DNA from: Iodobacter violaceini | Lineage (GTDB): Bacteria > Pseudomonadota > Gammaproteobacteria > Burkholderiales > Chitinibacteraceae | Length of the DNA: 64,000 bases | Direction: 5' to 3' | Assembly (NCBI RefSeq): GCF_011601265.1 | Contig: NZ_JAAOLX010000003.1 | Span: 124,001 to 188,000 of the forward strand | Shown: piece by piece, positions 51,579-59,954 of the stretch | Layout: the number at the start of each line of letters is the position of its first letter | Numbering within the stretch: position 1 is the first letter of the stretch | Made by a program: the position numbers and the translations under genes | Notes under the pieces: generated by a model | Seen by the model: only the letters and a program-made list of their open reading frames with translations | Told to the model about the DNA's origin: nothing | The model's database searches: none

Positions 51579-52679
51579 ATGAAAATTGTATTTTTTGTCC
51601 GTGATCTGGGCCTGGGTGGCGTGGAGCGTTGTGTGGCGCTGGTGTCTGAAGGGCTGATTGCGCGCGGCATGGACGTTAGCATTGTGATGCTGGGCGGCAA
51701 TCGCAATCTGTGGGCTGCACGTACCGGCCAGGCCAGGGTGATCGATTTATCCGGCACCTGGCAGGGCAAAAAACCATGGACCTGGCTGGCTGGCTGGCGC
51801 GCGGCAAGGCAGCAGATTAAAGACGCCGATATCCTCATTCCCGCCACTTTTTTAATGCCGCTGTATATGGCCTACGCCGTTACACGTGGTTTAAAAACGC
51901 GGGTCATTGGCTGGGTGCACGGGCCGCTGTTTGAGCTGGACCAATTCGCCACCATGAACCCGATTCATCGCAGGGCTTGCCAATATATCTACCGGCGCTT
52001 AAATGAACTGGTGTTTGTATCCGAACACGCAAGGGATTCGCTGGCACGCTGGTTAAAGCAGCCGATTACTGAGGGCTGGCAAGTTCTGCCTAATTTTGTG
52101 GATGAAGAACAGCCCAAAGTTTATCCGGAGAAAATGGCCAGCCGCACGCTGCAACTCCTTTTCATAGGCCGCATTGCCGAAGAAAAACAACCCCATTTAT
52201 GGCTGGAAACTTTAGAGTACCTGAATAAAAAAGGCATCCCTGCCAGACTTACCGTAGTGGGCGACGGCCCGCTGGAAGACTGGCTGAAAAACACCAGTAA
52301 AACGATGCAGCTGGATCAGCAAATCAGCTTCGCAGGGCACCAAAGCAATGTGGGTGATTACCTCGCCGCCGCCGATGTGCTGCTGCTGACCTCCAGCTTT
52401 GAAGGCTGCCCGCTGGTGGTACTGGAGGCCATGCCGCTGGGTGTGGTCGTGGCATCCACCAATGCTGGTGGCGTGTATGAGCTGTTTGGCAAAAGACGCA
52501 GCGAGTTTGTAGTTGAAACCGCAAGCGGGGAAGCACTGGCAGAACTCATTTCCACACAACGCCGCCCTGAGTTGTCCATATGGCTGAAACAGCGGGCAAA
52601 ACATTATTCATCCGGGCAGATCCTGCAACAATGGATAAACCTCTGCTTGGACAGAAAAACCCCAAAAAACGACCTGTAG
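51579..52679 (+). CDS. Family 4 glycosyltransferase
   Basis: 366 residues from ATG 51579. GT-B fold: the N-terminal FVRDLGLGGVERCVALVSEG and the C-terminal nucleotide-sugar site (LLFIGRIAEEKQPHLWLETL, EGCPLVVLEAM with the E-x7-E motif). The upstream reading frame runs through the repeat and is not coding. Probably part of the same surface-glycan pathway as the flippase and the GT2. Confidence 0.9.
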   Translation: MKIVFFVRDLGLGGVERCVALVSEGLIARGMDVSIVMLGGNRNLWAARTGQARVIDLSGTWQGKKPWTWLAGWRAARQQIKDADILIPATFLMPLYMAYAVTRGLKTRVIGWVHGPLFELDQFATMNPIHRRACQYIYRRLNELVFVSEHARDSLARWLKQPITEGWQVLPNFVDEEQPKVYPEKMASRTLQLLFIGRIAEEKQPHLWLETLEYLNKKGIPARLTVVGDGPLEDWLKNTSKTMQLDQQISFAGHQSNVGDYLAAADVLLLTSSFEGCPLVVLEAMPLGVVVASTNAGGVYELFGKRRSEFVVETASGEALAELISTQRRPELSIWLKQRAKHYSSGQILQQWINLCLDRKTPKNDL

Positions 52680-52698
52680 GGTGGGTTTCACCCTCCCT
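52678..52698 (+). terminator. Short hairpin after the GT4 gene
   Basis: AGGGTG / CACCCT with a GGTTT loop, then CCCTTTT; it overlaps the stop region. Confidence 0.55.
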
Positions 52699-52727
52699 TT
52701 TACTGATTTGTTAATAAAGAGATTGTT

Positions 52728-53573
52728 ATGCTTAGCTACCGCCACGCTTTTCACGCAGGCAACCATGCCGATGTGCTGAAGCACTATATTCAAACGCAGA
52801 TTTTGTCTTACTTTAATCAGAAAGATAAATCCTACTGGTATATCGACACGCATTCTGGCGCAGGGGTTTACTCGCTCACGGAAGGCTACGCCACTAAAAA
52901 CGCCGAGTTCGAAAGCGGCATCGCCCGCCTGTGGGAGAGGGACGATTTGCCTGAATCCATTGCCGAATATGTGGATGTAGTAAAAGCCCTGAATCCTGAT
53001 GGCAAGCTGACGCTTTATCCTGGCTCGCCCTATGTGGCCGACCAGCTGCTGCGCCCGACCGATCGCCTGCGCCTGTTTGAATTGCACAGCTCAGACAGCA
53101 AAATCCTGAAAGAGAATTTCGCCGAGGCTGGCCGCCGTGTGGCAGTGATTGCAGGTGATGGCTTTGCAGGGATTAAAGCCGTGCTGCCACCGCCACCACG
53201 CCGTGGTGTCACGCTGATTGATCCGCCTTATGAAGACAAAAACGATTACGATTATGTGATCGATATGCTGCACGAAGCGCTCAGCCGCTTTGCCACTGGC
53301 ACCTATGCCGTTTGGTATCCGCAGCTGCAACGTGCAGAATCCAAACAGCTGCCGGAAGAATTAAAAAAACTGGGTGTCAACAGCTGGCTGCATGTGGCCC
53401 TGAGCGTACAAAGCCCTTCTGCAGATGGCTTTGGTATGCACGGCAGTGGAATGTTTATCTTAAACCCGCCTTGGACTCTGGCTAAAACACTCAGAGAAAC
53501 CATGCCCTATCTGGTCAAAATCCTCGGACAAGGCAAAGGCGCGAAGTATATTTTGGAAGAGAAAACCGCCTGA
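52728..53573 (+). CDS. rlmJ: 23S rRNA (adenine-2030-N6)-methyltransferase
   Basis: 281 residues. The signature opening MLSYRHAFHAGNHADVLKH and the methyltransferase catalytic motif LIDPPYEDKNDY (near residues 163-174) identify RlmJ, which methylates A2030 of 23S rRNA before ribosome assembly. Independent of the preceding glycan genes. Confidence 0.94.
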   Translation: MLSYRHAFHAGNHADVLKHYIQTQILSYFNQKDKSYWYIDTHSGAGVYSLTEGYATKNAEFESGIARLWERDDLPESIAEYVDVVKALNPDGKLTLYPGSPYVADQLLRPTDRLRLFELHSSDSKILKENFAEAGRRVAVIAGDGFAGIKAVLPPPPRRGVTLIDPPYEDKNDYDYVIDMLHEALSRFATGTYAVWYPQLQRAESKQLPEELKKLGVNSWLHVALSVQSPSADGFGMHGSGMFILNPPWTLAKTLRETMPYLVKILGQGKGAKYILEEKTA

Positions 53574-53652
53574 TTGGGCCGCTTGAAACAAGCAGGCAGA
53601 TAAGCATCCGGGGCTTAGCTGCCTGCAGAAACCAGCACCATGCGAGGCCATC

Positions 53653-53922
53653 ATGCGCCAAAAAATCAGCGATCTGGCGAACCTTGGCCCTCAGTCTCAA
53701 GCCATGCTTGAAGCTGCGGGCATTTGCTCGGTACAAGCCATTTATGACTTGGGATCAGTCCGTGCCTATCTGCAAGTTAAGCAAATAAATCCACATGCAA
53801 GCCTGAACTTACTCTACGCACTGGAAGGCGCTGTTTCTGGCCAGCCTTGGCAAACAGTGGCAAGGCAGCATAAAACCAGTCTGCTGCTGGCTTTAGAAAG
53901 CATGGAAAAACAAACCAAATAA
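53653..53922 (+). CDS. Stand-alone TfoX/Sxy C-terminal-domain protein
   Basis: 89 residues equal to the TfoX C-terminal helical domain (ISDLANLGPQSQAMLEAAGI, helix-hairpin-helix-like), with no N-terminal TfoX domain. Full-length TfoX/Sxy activates competence genes in gammaproteobacteria; single-domain versions are of unknown function. The stop codon overlaps a Fur-like box of the next transcription unit. Confidence 0.82.
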   Translation: MRQKISDLANLGPQSQAMLEAAGICSVQAIYDLGSVRAYLQVKQINPHASLNLLYALEGAVSGQPWQTVARQHKTSLLLALESMEKQTK

Positions 53923-53933
53923 GAATCATTATC
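53915..53933. promoter_or_regulatory. Candidate Fur box before the ECF-sigma/bufferin genes
   Basis: Matches 14 of 19 bases of the GATAATGATAATCATTATC consensus, with the right ten positions (AATCATTATC) all identical. A TATAAT at 53958-53963 lies 25 bp downstream as a possible -10. Iron control is inference. Confidence 0.5.
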
Positions 53934-53992
53934 ATAACAAAAGATTAAGAAGCAATATATAATCAAACCCACAAACCTGCAGAGCAATCTTT

Positions 53993-54559
53993 ATGGCTAT
54001 TCGCATTGAAGACCTGGAGCCACTCAGAGATTATCTCTACCGTTTTGCGCTCTTCCAATTGCAGCACAGCAGCAGCGCCGAAGATGCCGTACAGGAAACA
54101 CTACTGGCCGCACTGGAAAAGCCCGATTCCTTTAATGGACAATCGTCTTTAAAAACCTGGCTGACGGGTATTTTAAAATTCAAAATTATCGATACCCAAC
54201 GCCGCATCTACCGCGATCCGCTGCTGTTATCCACTATTGAAGGTGAAGAAGACAGCAGCGATTTTGATGTGCTGTTTAATAAAACCGGCCATTGGGGCTC
54301 TGATGCGCCAAGGCGCTGGGAAAAACCCGAGGCCAGTCTGGAAGACAAGCAATTTTGGGCGGTGTATACACGCTGTAGTCAGCTGATGCCAAAGCGCACC
54401 GCCATGGTGTTCGCCATGCGTGAAGAATTAGGCCTGGAGATTGAACATATCTGTCAGCAATTAGAGATTACCGCGACTAATTGTTCAGCCATGCTCTATC
54501 GCGCCCGTATGAGCTTGCGAATTTGCCTGGATAAAAACTGGTTTGGAAATACGCCATGA
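53993..54559 (+). CDS. ECF-type RNA polymerase sigma factor
   Basis: 188 residues with region 2 (SSAEDAVQETLLAALEKPDS, SLKTWLTGILKFKIID) and region 4 (MREELGLEIEHICQQLEITA). It belongs with the ECF factors that sit beside zinc-finger anti-sigma and bufferin genes in proteobacteria, including the Neisseria ecf locus. Expected to drive this operon under metal or redox stress. Confidence 0.9.
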   Translation: MAIRIEDLEPLRDYLYRFALFQLQHSSSAEDAVQETLLAALEKPDSFNGQSSLKTWLTGILKFKIIDTQRRIYRDPLLLSTIEGEEDSSDFDVLFNKTGHWGSDAPRRWEKPEASLEDKQFWAVYTRCSQLMPKRTAMVFAMREELGLEIEHICQQLEITATNCSAMLYRARMSLRICLDKNWFGNTP

Positions 54560-54588
54560 TGAATAAGCACAAAGCCGCTATTTTATAA
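54533..54588 (+). pseudogene. Truncated duplicate of the anti-sigma gene start
   Basis: AAACTGGTTTGGAAATACGC-CATGATGAA at the end of the sigma gene recurs with changes at 54658-54713 before the intact anti-sigma gene. The first copy reads MMNKHKAAIL and then a stop, parallel to MMNCRQASIL in the intact copy, so it looks like a tandem-duplication remnant. Confidence 0.6.
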
Positions 54589-54680
54589 CCAGCACTACCT
54601 GAGCCGCTCATGCTCAGCCTGAATGATTACGCACGTATAAGTATGAAAATTTACTTTAAAAATGGGGTTGGAAACGCGCC

Positions 54681-54857
54681 ATGATGAACTGCCGCCAGGC
54701 ATCCATTTTATTATCCGCCCAACAGGATGGCCCACTGACGCTCAACCAGCGCTATCGCTTACGGCTACACCTTTTGTTATGCAACAACTGTCGAAATTTT
54801 AATCGTCAGCTACACTTTATGCGGGAAGCGGCACGTGCGCCTTCTCACTGGGAATAG
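54681..54857 (+). CDS. Small zinc-finger anti-sigma factor (zf-HC2 type)
   Basis: 58 residues: MMNCRQASILLSAQQDGP with Cys 4, then His 30 and CNNC at 34-37, the His-Cys-x2-Cys pattern of zinc-binding anti-sigma domains. It has no membrane helix, so it would be a soluble sigma-binding protein like Neisseria MseR. It follows the sigma gene by 121 nt that include a duplicated remnant. Probably releases the sigma on oxidation or metal exchange (inference). Confidence 0.78.
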   Translation: MMNCRQASILLSAQQDGPLTLNQRYRLRLHLLLCNNCRNFNRQLHFMREAARAPSHWE

Positions 54858-54992
54858 CCATCAGCCTGTCTTTTTTTTGTTTGCCCGGCTGAGGCTAAAA
54901 ATATTTTGTCAGATTTCAAACGCTGCCCCGACTCAGTAAGCAGGTGAAAAACACCGCGAACGAGTTTTCCTATCTCACAAGGAGCAATACCC

Positions 54993-55259
54993 ATGAAAAC
55001 GTCTCTGATGCTGTCTTCCGCCTTGGCTGCCGTAATCGGCTGTGCCGCTATGAGTGCAAATGCTTCGCCTAGCGCCGAAGAAATGAAAAAAATGGAAAAA
55101 TGCTATGGCGTAGCCAAAGCAGGCCAAAACGACTGTGCTGCCAACGGACATGCTTGTGCAGGCCAGGGTACTAAAGACATGGATAAAGCCGAGTGGAAAG
55201 CCGTCAAAAAAGGCACTTGTGAAAAAATGCAAGGCTCCCTGATGGCCCCTAAGGCTTAA
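54993..55259 (+). CDS. Bufferin-type precursor peptide (BufA1/DUF2282)
   Basis: 88 residues. Sec signal peptide of about 24 residues ending in SANA, then a core with four Cys at 37, 48, 55 and 76 (EKCYGVAKAGQNDCA, HACAGQ, KKGTCEKM), the bufferin-1 pattern. In studied bufferins an MNIO enzyme turns core Cys into thiooxazoles that bind copper in the periplasm. AAGGAG lies before the ATG. First of the bufA-B-C set. Confidence 0.9.
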   Translation: MKTSLMLSSALAAVIGCAAMSANASPSAEEMKKMEKCYGVAKAGQNDCAANGHACAGQGTKDMDKAEWKAVKKGTCEKMQGSLMAPKA

Positions 55260-55269
55260 GGAAAGCATC

Positions 55270-56106
55270 ATGACAACACTTCCCATCCAGGCCGGCCTTG
55301 GGCTTCGGTCTCCACATCTGGCCGAAGTGCTTGCCACGCGGCCCAATGTGGCCTGGTGGGAAGTGCATAGTGAAAACTACTTTGGCGGCGGTGCAGCGCC
55401 TGCCGCCTTAGAAAAAATACGCCGTGATTATCCCGTCAGCCTGCACGGCGTAGGCTTGGGCCTTGGCAATGCCGAGCCGCCCGAAGCGCGGCATTTAACA
55501 CAGCTGGCAGAATTAGCCGAGCGCATCCAGCCCGCCGCCATTTCGGAGCATCTGGCATGGAACCGTTATGGCGATGTATGGTTTAACGATCTCTTGCCCG
55601 TGCCACGTTATGCCGGTGCGATTGATCACCTTTGCGCCCATATCGATCTGGTGCAAAGCCGCTTAAAACGCAGTATCTTGCTGGAAAACGTTTCCAGTTA
55701 TATTGCTTTTAGCGATGAAATGCTCAGCGAGGCAGAGCTGCTGGCCGAATTAGTGGCCCGAACCGGCTGCGGTCTCCTGCTTGATGTAAATAATATGCAT
55801 GTGAATCAGCTTAATCATGGCATTGATGCAAGGGCCGAGCTGGCAAGGCTGCCCTTGCACCGCGTGGCCGAGATCCATGTGGCTGGTTTTGAGTATTGCG
55901 ATGGCCTCGTGATCGACACCCACGGCGCGCCCGTTTGTGATGCGGTTTGGAAGCTGCTGGAAGACGCCCTTAAACTCACCGGCCCCAAACCTGTGCTGCT
56001 GGAGCGGGATACAAATCTGCCGCCGCTCTCCGGCCTGCTGGATGAATATGGCAAACTAAAAGCGCAAATTACTCACCATCCGCACAGCATGGGGGCAATC
56101 GTATGA
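55270..56106 (+). CDS. MNIO-family peptide-modifying enzyme (BufB/DUF692)
   Basis: 278 residues with a TIM-barrel of the multinuclear non-heme iron oxidative (MNIO, formerly DUF692) family; conserved metal-ligand blocks are seen as ISEHLAWNRYG, LLDVNNMHVN, EIHVAG, DTHG and LLERD. It is expected to oxidise Cys residues of the preceding precursor. It starts 10 nt after bufA and overlaps bufC by ATGA. Confidence 0.92.
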   Translation: MTTLPIQAGLGLRSPHLAEVLATRPNVAWWEVHSENYFGGGAAPAALEKIRRDYPVSLHGVGLGLGNAEPPEARHLTQLAELAERIQPAAISEHLAWNRYGDVWFNDLLPVPRYAGAIDHLCAHIDLVQSRLKRSILLENVSSYIAFSDEMLSEAELLAELVARTGCGLLLDVNNMHVNQLNHGIDARAELARLPLHRVAEIHVAGFEYCDGLVIDTHGAPVCDAVWKLLEDALKLTGPKPVLLERDTNLPPLSGLLDEYGKLKAQITHHPHSMGAIV

Positions 56107-56825
56107 ATTACCTTGCTGCATTACAAGACTTCAGCCAGATATATAAAAACACAGATTATCAGCCACAATCAGTATTGACCCGCAGCCTGCCTTTTTTAGA
56201 TGTGTATCGCAATAATACATGGGCCAATCGCAGCAATAATCTTGCGAATACCTACCCTACGGTAGTGGAATTAGTCGGTACAGAATTCTTTAGCGCCATG
56301 GCAAGGGTGTTCGTTGAAAACAGCGAATCGCATGCAGGTAATTTGCATCTGGATGGTGAAAGCTTCCCCGAATTTTTAAGCGATTTTCCACATGTCAGCG
56401 ATCTGCCCTATTTAAGCGATGTGGCCAGGCTGGATTGGGCGATTCATCAGGCTCATTACAGTGAAGATTGCAATTTTATTGCCATTGAAACGCTCGCCTT
56501 ATATACGCCGGAGCAATTTGGCCAATTACGCCTTACTCTGCATCCAGCCGTCGCTATTATTAAATCGGCAGCATGGCCTATTTACCAAATATTAATGATG
56601 CACCACGGCGAAAAACCAGCCGATTTAAATGCAGGCGGCGAGCAGGTATGGGTATGGCGTGATCAGTGGCAATTAATCACAGCCAGCGATACGCTGTTTT
56701 TAGAATGCCTGTTAAAAAACCAGAATATAGAAAGTGCCATGCTTGCAACTGAAGATGGTGAATATGATGCCGGACCAGTTTTAATTCAGCTATTCAGCCG
56801 TGGTTTGGTGTGCCAGATTCATTAA
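56103..56825 (+). CDS. BufC/HvfC-family partner protein (DUF2063)
   Basis: 240 residues. The N-terminal DUF2063 DNA-binding-like domain (LDVYRNNTWANRSNNLANTY, PTVVELVGTEFFSAMARVFV) and a C-terminal domain with WAIHQAHYSED match the partner that brings the precursor to the MNIO enzyme. ATGA overlap with bufB shows coupling. Confidence 0.9.
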   Translation: MNYLAALQDFSQIYKNTDYQPQSVLTRSLPFLDVYRNNTWANRSNNLANTYPTVVELVGTEFFSAMARVFVENSESHAGNLHLDGESFPEFLSDFPHVSDLPYLSDVARLDWAIHQAHYSEDCNFIAIETLALYTPEQFGQLRLTLHPAVAIIKSAAWPIYQILMMHHGEKPADLNAGGEQVWVWRDQWQLITASDTLFLECLLKNQNIESAMLATEDGEYDAGPVLIQLFSRGLVCQIH

Positions 56826-56996
56826 TTTATTAGTCCACCTGTGTCTGTATTTCATTCCCGCAGGTACGAAGCATACTGTTATTTCTGCCCAAAAACAGGA
56901 CCTGCCTTTAATAAAAAAGCAGATATATAATTTTTAATTTGATTTCAGGCATTAAAACGGTACTTATATTTCAAGTCTATTTGACAGGTGATCGCC

Positions 56997-57482
56997 ATGA
57001 AAAAACAACTCTGCAAACTCTACAGTGGCTATCGCTGTGCCGAATCATTATGCATACAATATTTAAGCCCGGTATTTAATCTTGGATTACGAATTTATCT
57101 GGCTCAGGTATTCTTTCTGTCTGGCCTGACTAAAATACGGAATTGGGATGGTACTTTATTTTTATTTAATTTTGAATATCAAGTACCATTTATCCCTCCA
57201 GAAATTGCCGCCATGATGGCCGCTGGGGGCGAGCTTATTCTGCCCGTATTACTGATTAGCGGCTGCTTAGGACGATTTGCAGCGGCGGGTTTATTTATAC
57301 TTAATCTAATGGCGGTGATATCTTACCCAGCCCTGCTGCCCATCGCCCTTAAAGATCATTATCTCTGGGGCGCATTGCTCGCCGTATTAGCCATTTATGG
57401 TGCGGGGAAATGGTCGGCAGATGAATGGCTGAACCGGCGTTGCCAGGCTGGTCAAATAAAACCTTTAAATTCCGGCCTCTGA
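56997..57482 (+). CDS. DoxX-family membrane protein (HvfX-like)
   Basis: 161 residues, four membrane helices, DoxX fold (LAQVFFLSGLTKIRNWDGTL, GGELILPVLLISGCLGRFAA). DoxX proteins accompany bufferin and related copper-peptide operons. The ATG at 56997 follows ACAGGTG; it lies 171 nt after bufC, so it may have its own promoter. Role: probably redox or membrane anchoring for the peptide system. Confidence 0.85.
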   Translation: MKKQLCKLYSGYRCAESLCIQYLSPVFNLGLRIYLAQVFFLSGLTKIRNWDGTLFLFNFEYQVPFIPPEIAAMMAAGGELILPVLLISGCLGRFAAAGLFILNLMAVISYPALLPIALKDHYLWGALLAVLAIYGAGKWSADEWLNRRCQAGQIKPLNSGL

Positions 57483-57494
57483 TACGCCTTAACA

Positions 57495-57516
57495 CAGCCC
57501 GCTTTATGGCGGGCTG
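57495..57516 (+). terminator. Hairpin after the doxX gene
   Basis: CAGCCCGC / GCGGGCTG with a 6-nt loop, but no T tract, so it may be a weak or factor-dependent stop. Confidence 0.5.
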
Positions 57517-57645
57517 ATGTGATGCCCGGCAACATGTAAAACAATGCCAAGCTTACACCCGCCAATCAATACTAACCCGCTTAAAATTTAATGCAGATAC
57601 TCTAAAAAATAAATAACTACAGCATGCACCAAAAAATAAAAACTT

Positions 57646-58092
57646 TTAATTTCCTTTTGTACACTTTGCAGATAAATATTTGGTGATATGTAACTCGCCC
57701 TCTTCTTTAGTTCTTATATCAGCTTCAACAGAACGCCTGTTTTTTGAAAATGTAAAATACACAGGAACACTGATTCTTCCAGCATCAACAATACACAACA
57801 GCTCATTATCCGTTAAGCCCCGGCAATCATAGAATTTGCTTTCAAAACGAGCATCTTTAATCACGCCTTCAAGCTCGTGCCCTCCCTCTGCCATTGCCAA
57901 ACTTAAAAGCAACTGCTCATTATTGGCACCATTAATATAATGCCCTTTGCATTCCAGCCCGGCAAAGCTCGCAAAATACTCATCCGCAGACTTAAAAATA
58001 CTTTTAGCACTTTGCTTATTATCTGCTGAATCACCGGCGTAAATAACCTGACAATTAAATAAAACAGCGGCCGCCAATAAAAACTTTTTCAT
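57646..58092 (-). CDS. Uncharacterised periplasmic protein
   Basis: 148 residues from ATG 58092 with AAAGAGAAAAAG upstream. Signal peptide of about 19 residues (KKFLLAAAVLFNCQVIYA), then a small domain with Cys in LECKGH, YDCRG, LLCIVD and AKCTKG, likely disulfide-bonded. No family recognised. Confidence 0.7.
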   Translation of the reverse strand: MKKFLLAAAVLFNCQVIYAGDSADNKQSAKSIFKSADEYFASFAGLECKGHYINGANNEQLLLSLAMAEGGHELEGVIKDARFESKFYDCRGLTDNELLCIVDAGRISVPVYFTFSKNRRSVEADIRTKEEGELHITKYLSAKCTKGN

Positions 58093-58171
58093 CTTTTTCT
58101 CTTTAATTAACAGCAGATTGCAATGATTAAGCAGCACAGTAAAAATTCCAGCGGGGATACGGCTTTAATCG

Positions 58172-58948
58172 TTAAATGGCTTCACTGACTAAACGCATAC
58201 CGTCATACCCCACCACCATACCCGCTGGTAATTCTTGCGAGAGTGCCTGGTATTCCAGCTCATGGGTCATGTGGATCATCACGGTTTGCCTGGCACCAAT
58301 TTGCCTGGCGGCGGCAATGGCCTGATCAACAGAAAAATGCGTAGGGTGAGGCACGCGGCGCAGGCAATCTAAGAATACGATGTCTAAGCCTTGCAGCCTG
58401 GTAATGCTGGACTCGGGGATCTCTGACACATCAGTTAAGTACGCCACATTGCCGATGCGATAGCCCAAAATCGGCCATTTACCATGCATCAGGGGAATCG
58501 GCTCGATAGCAATGCCCGCAAATTCAAAGGTACTGTCGTTTACCGGATGCAAGGTGAGTACTGGCTTATCCCAAAAATTATTTGGCGGAAACAGGGTATA
58601 GGGGAAGCGCTGGCGGATATGGTCGAGCATAAACTCGTTACCAAACACCGGAATGGCGGCTTTTTGCAACCAGCAAAACGCGCGAATATCGTCGATACCA
58701 TTTAAATGATCGGCGTGTGGATGGGTGTAAAGCACCGCATCCACATGCAAAAGCTGCTCGCGCAGAGCCTGATGGCGCAGATCGGGCCCCGTATCGATTA
58801 AAAATGTTTTACCCCCGGCACGCAGCACGGCAGAGGCTCGGGTACGGCTGTTTTTAGGATTAGCCGAGGCGCAGGTCGGGCAAGAGCAGCCCAGCGCTGG
58901 CGAGCCACCGCTGGAACCTGTGCCCAGTAAAAGCGCCTCTACTTTCAT
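58172..58948 (-). CDS. MBL-fold phosphodiesterase, PhnP-like
   Basis: 258 residues. An N-terminal CSCPTC zinc site (GCSCPTCASANPKNSRTRAS) and the THPHADHLNGID metal motif match PhnP-like cyclic phosphodiesterases of the metallo-beta-lactamase fold. No phn genes are present, so the substrate is unknown. Overlaps tatD by four bases. Confidence 0.88.
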   Translation of the reverse strand: MKVEALLLGTGSSGGSPALGCSCPTCASANPKNSRTRASAVLRAGGKTFLIDTGPDLRHQALREQLLHVDAVLYTHPHADHLNGIDDIRAFCWLQKAAIPVFGNEFMLDHIRQRFPYTLFPPNNFWDKPVLTLHPVNDSTFEFAGIAIEPIPLMHGKWPILGYRIGNVAYLTDVSEIPESSITRLQGLDIVFLDCLRRVPHPTHFSVDQAIAAARQIGARQTVMIHMTHELEYQALSQELPAGMVVGYDGMRLVSEAI

Positions 58949-59715
58949 ACAGTGGCCCGGTGAAAGAGTTTAAAGAAATTAGCTGTACTCGCGTCCGCAA
59001 TTTGATTCACGCTTACGCCGCGCAAATCGGCAATCGATTCGGCAACATGGCGCACCCAGGCGGGCTGGTTTTGCTTGCCACGGAATGGTACTGGCGCTAA
59101 ATAAGGCGAATCGGTTTCAATCAGCATTCTGTCTAATGGCACTAAACGCGCCACTTCGTGCAGTTCAACGGCTTTTTTGAATGAAACGATGCCGGAGAAA
59201 GATATATAAAACCCCAGTTCCATCGCCGCCTGCGCCACTTCCCAGCTCTCGGTAAAGCAGTGTAATACACCGCCTGCTTCAGCCGCGCCTTCTTCTTTAA
59301 GGATACGAATCGTATCCTCACTTGAGGACCGGGTATGGATAATCAGCGGCAGGCCCGCTATTTTTGCGGCGCGGATATGCACTCTGAAACGCTCACGCTG
59401 CCATTCTAAATCGCCTTGCAAGCGGTAGTAATCCAGCCCAGTCTCACCAATCGCCACTACTTTTTTGTGCAAAGCCAGCTCCACAAGCTGCTCAACCGTT
59501 GGCTCTGGCGTGTCTTCATAATCCGGGTGCACTCCCACCGAAGCAAAGATATTTGCATGTGCATCAGCAAGAGCCAATACAGAAGGCAGCTCTGGCAAAT
59601 TTACAGCCACGCACAAAGCGTGTGTTACTTTATTCTCAGCCATCTTAGCCAAGTGCTGATCGATATTGGCGGCAAGATCCGGGAAATTAATATGGCAATG
59701 CGAATCAATAAACAT
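58945..59715 (-). CDS. TatD-family deoxyribonuclease (YcfH-like)
   Basis: 256 residues: metal-binding FIDSHCHINF at the start, GETGLDYYR, LHCFTES and ETDSPYLAP near the end. A TIM-barrel hydrolase of the TatD family, probably a 3'-5' exonuclease. Third or fourth gene of the tmk string; ATGA overlap with the MBL gene. Confidence 0.92.
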   Translation of the reverse strand: MFIDSHCHINFPDLAANIDQHLAKMAENKVTHALCVAVNLPELPSVLALADAHANIFASVGVHPDYEDTPEPTVEQLVELALHKKVVAIGETGLDYYRLQGDLEWQRERFRVHIRAAKIAGLPLIIHTRSSSEDTIRILKEEGAAEAGGVLHCFTESWEVAQAAMELGFYISFSGIVSFKKAVELHEVARLVPLDRMLIETDSPYLAPVPFRGKQNQPAWVRHVAESIADLRGVSVNQIADASTANFFKLFHRATV

Positions 59716-59759
59716 AAGAACTTCAAAGAAATGAACAGGGGTTTAAATCAGGACACAGG

Positions 59760-59940
59760 TACAAAAGCCAACTCTAAAATCACAGCGAACACAGAACAAC
59801 ATAAGAAAAAACAACTGCAACATTAATCTGTTCAAGTATTTCATAACTTTTACAGACAAATGCTTTTAACCTTGATGTTTTTTCCCGGTGTTCTGCTTTC
59901 AGACTCAGTGCGCTCTGTATCTGCAGACCTCAGGTCTTTT
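59760..59940. repeat. Palindromic repeat, CTCTGTG family, copy 3 (degenerate)
   Basis: The right end, CTCTGTATCTGCAGACCT (59913-59930), is nearly identical to the right arm of the 51.4-kb copy, and the left part has CACAGCGAACACAGAA. The arms are more eroded than in the other copies. It separates tatD from pilZ. Confidence 0.6.
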
Positions 59941-59954
59941 TACAAGCACCCGAA

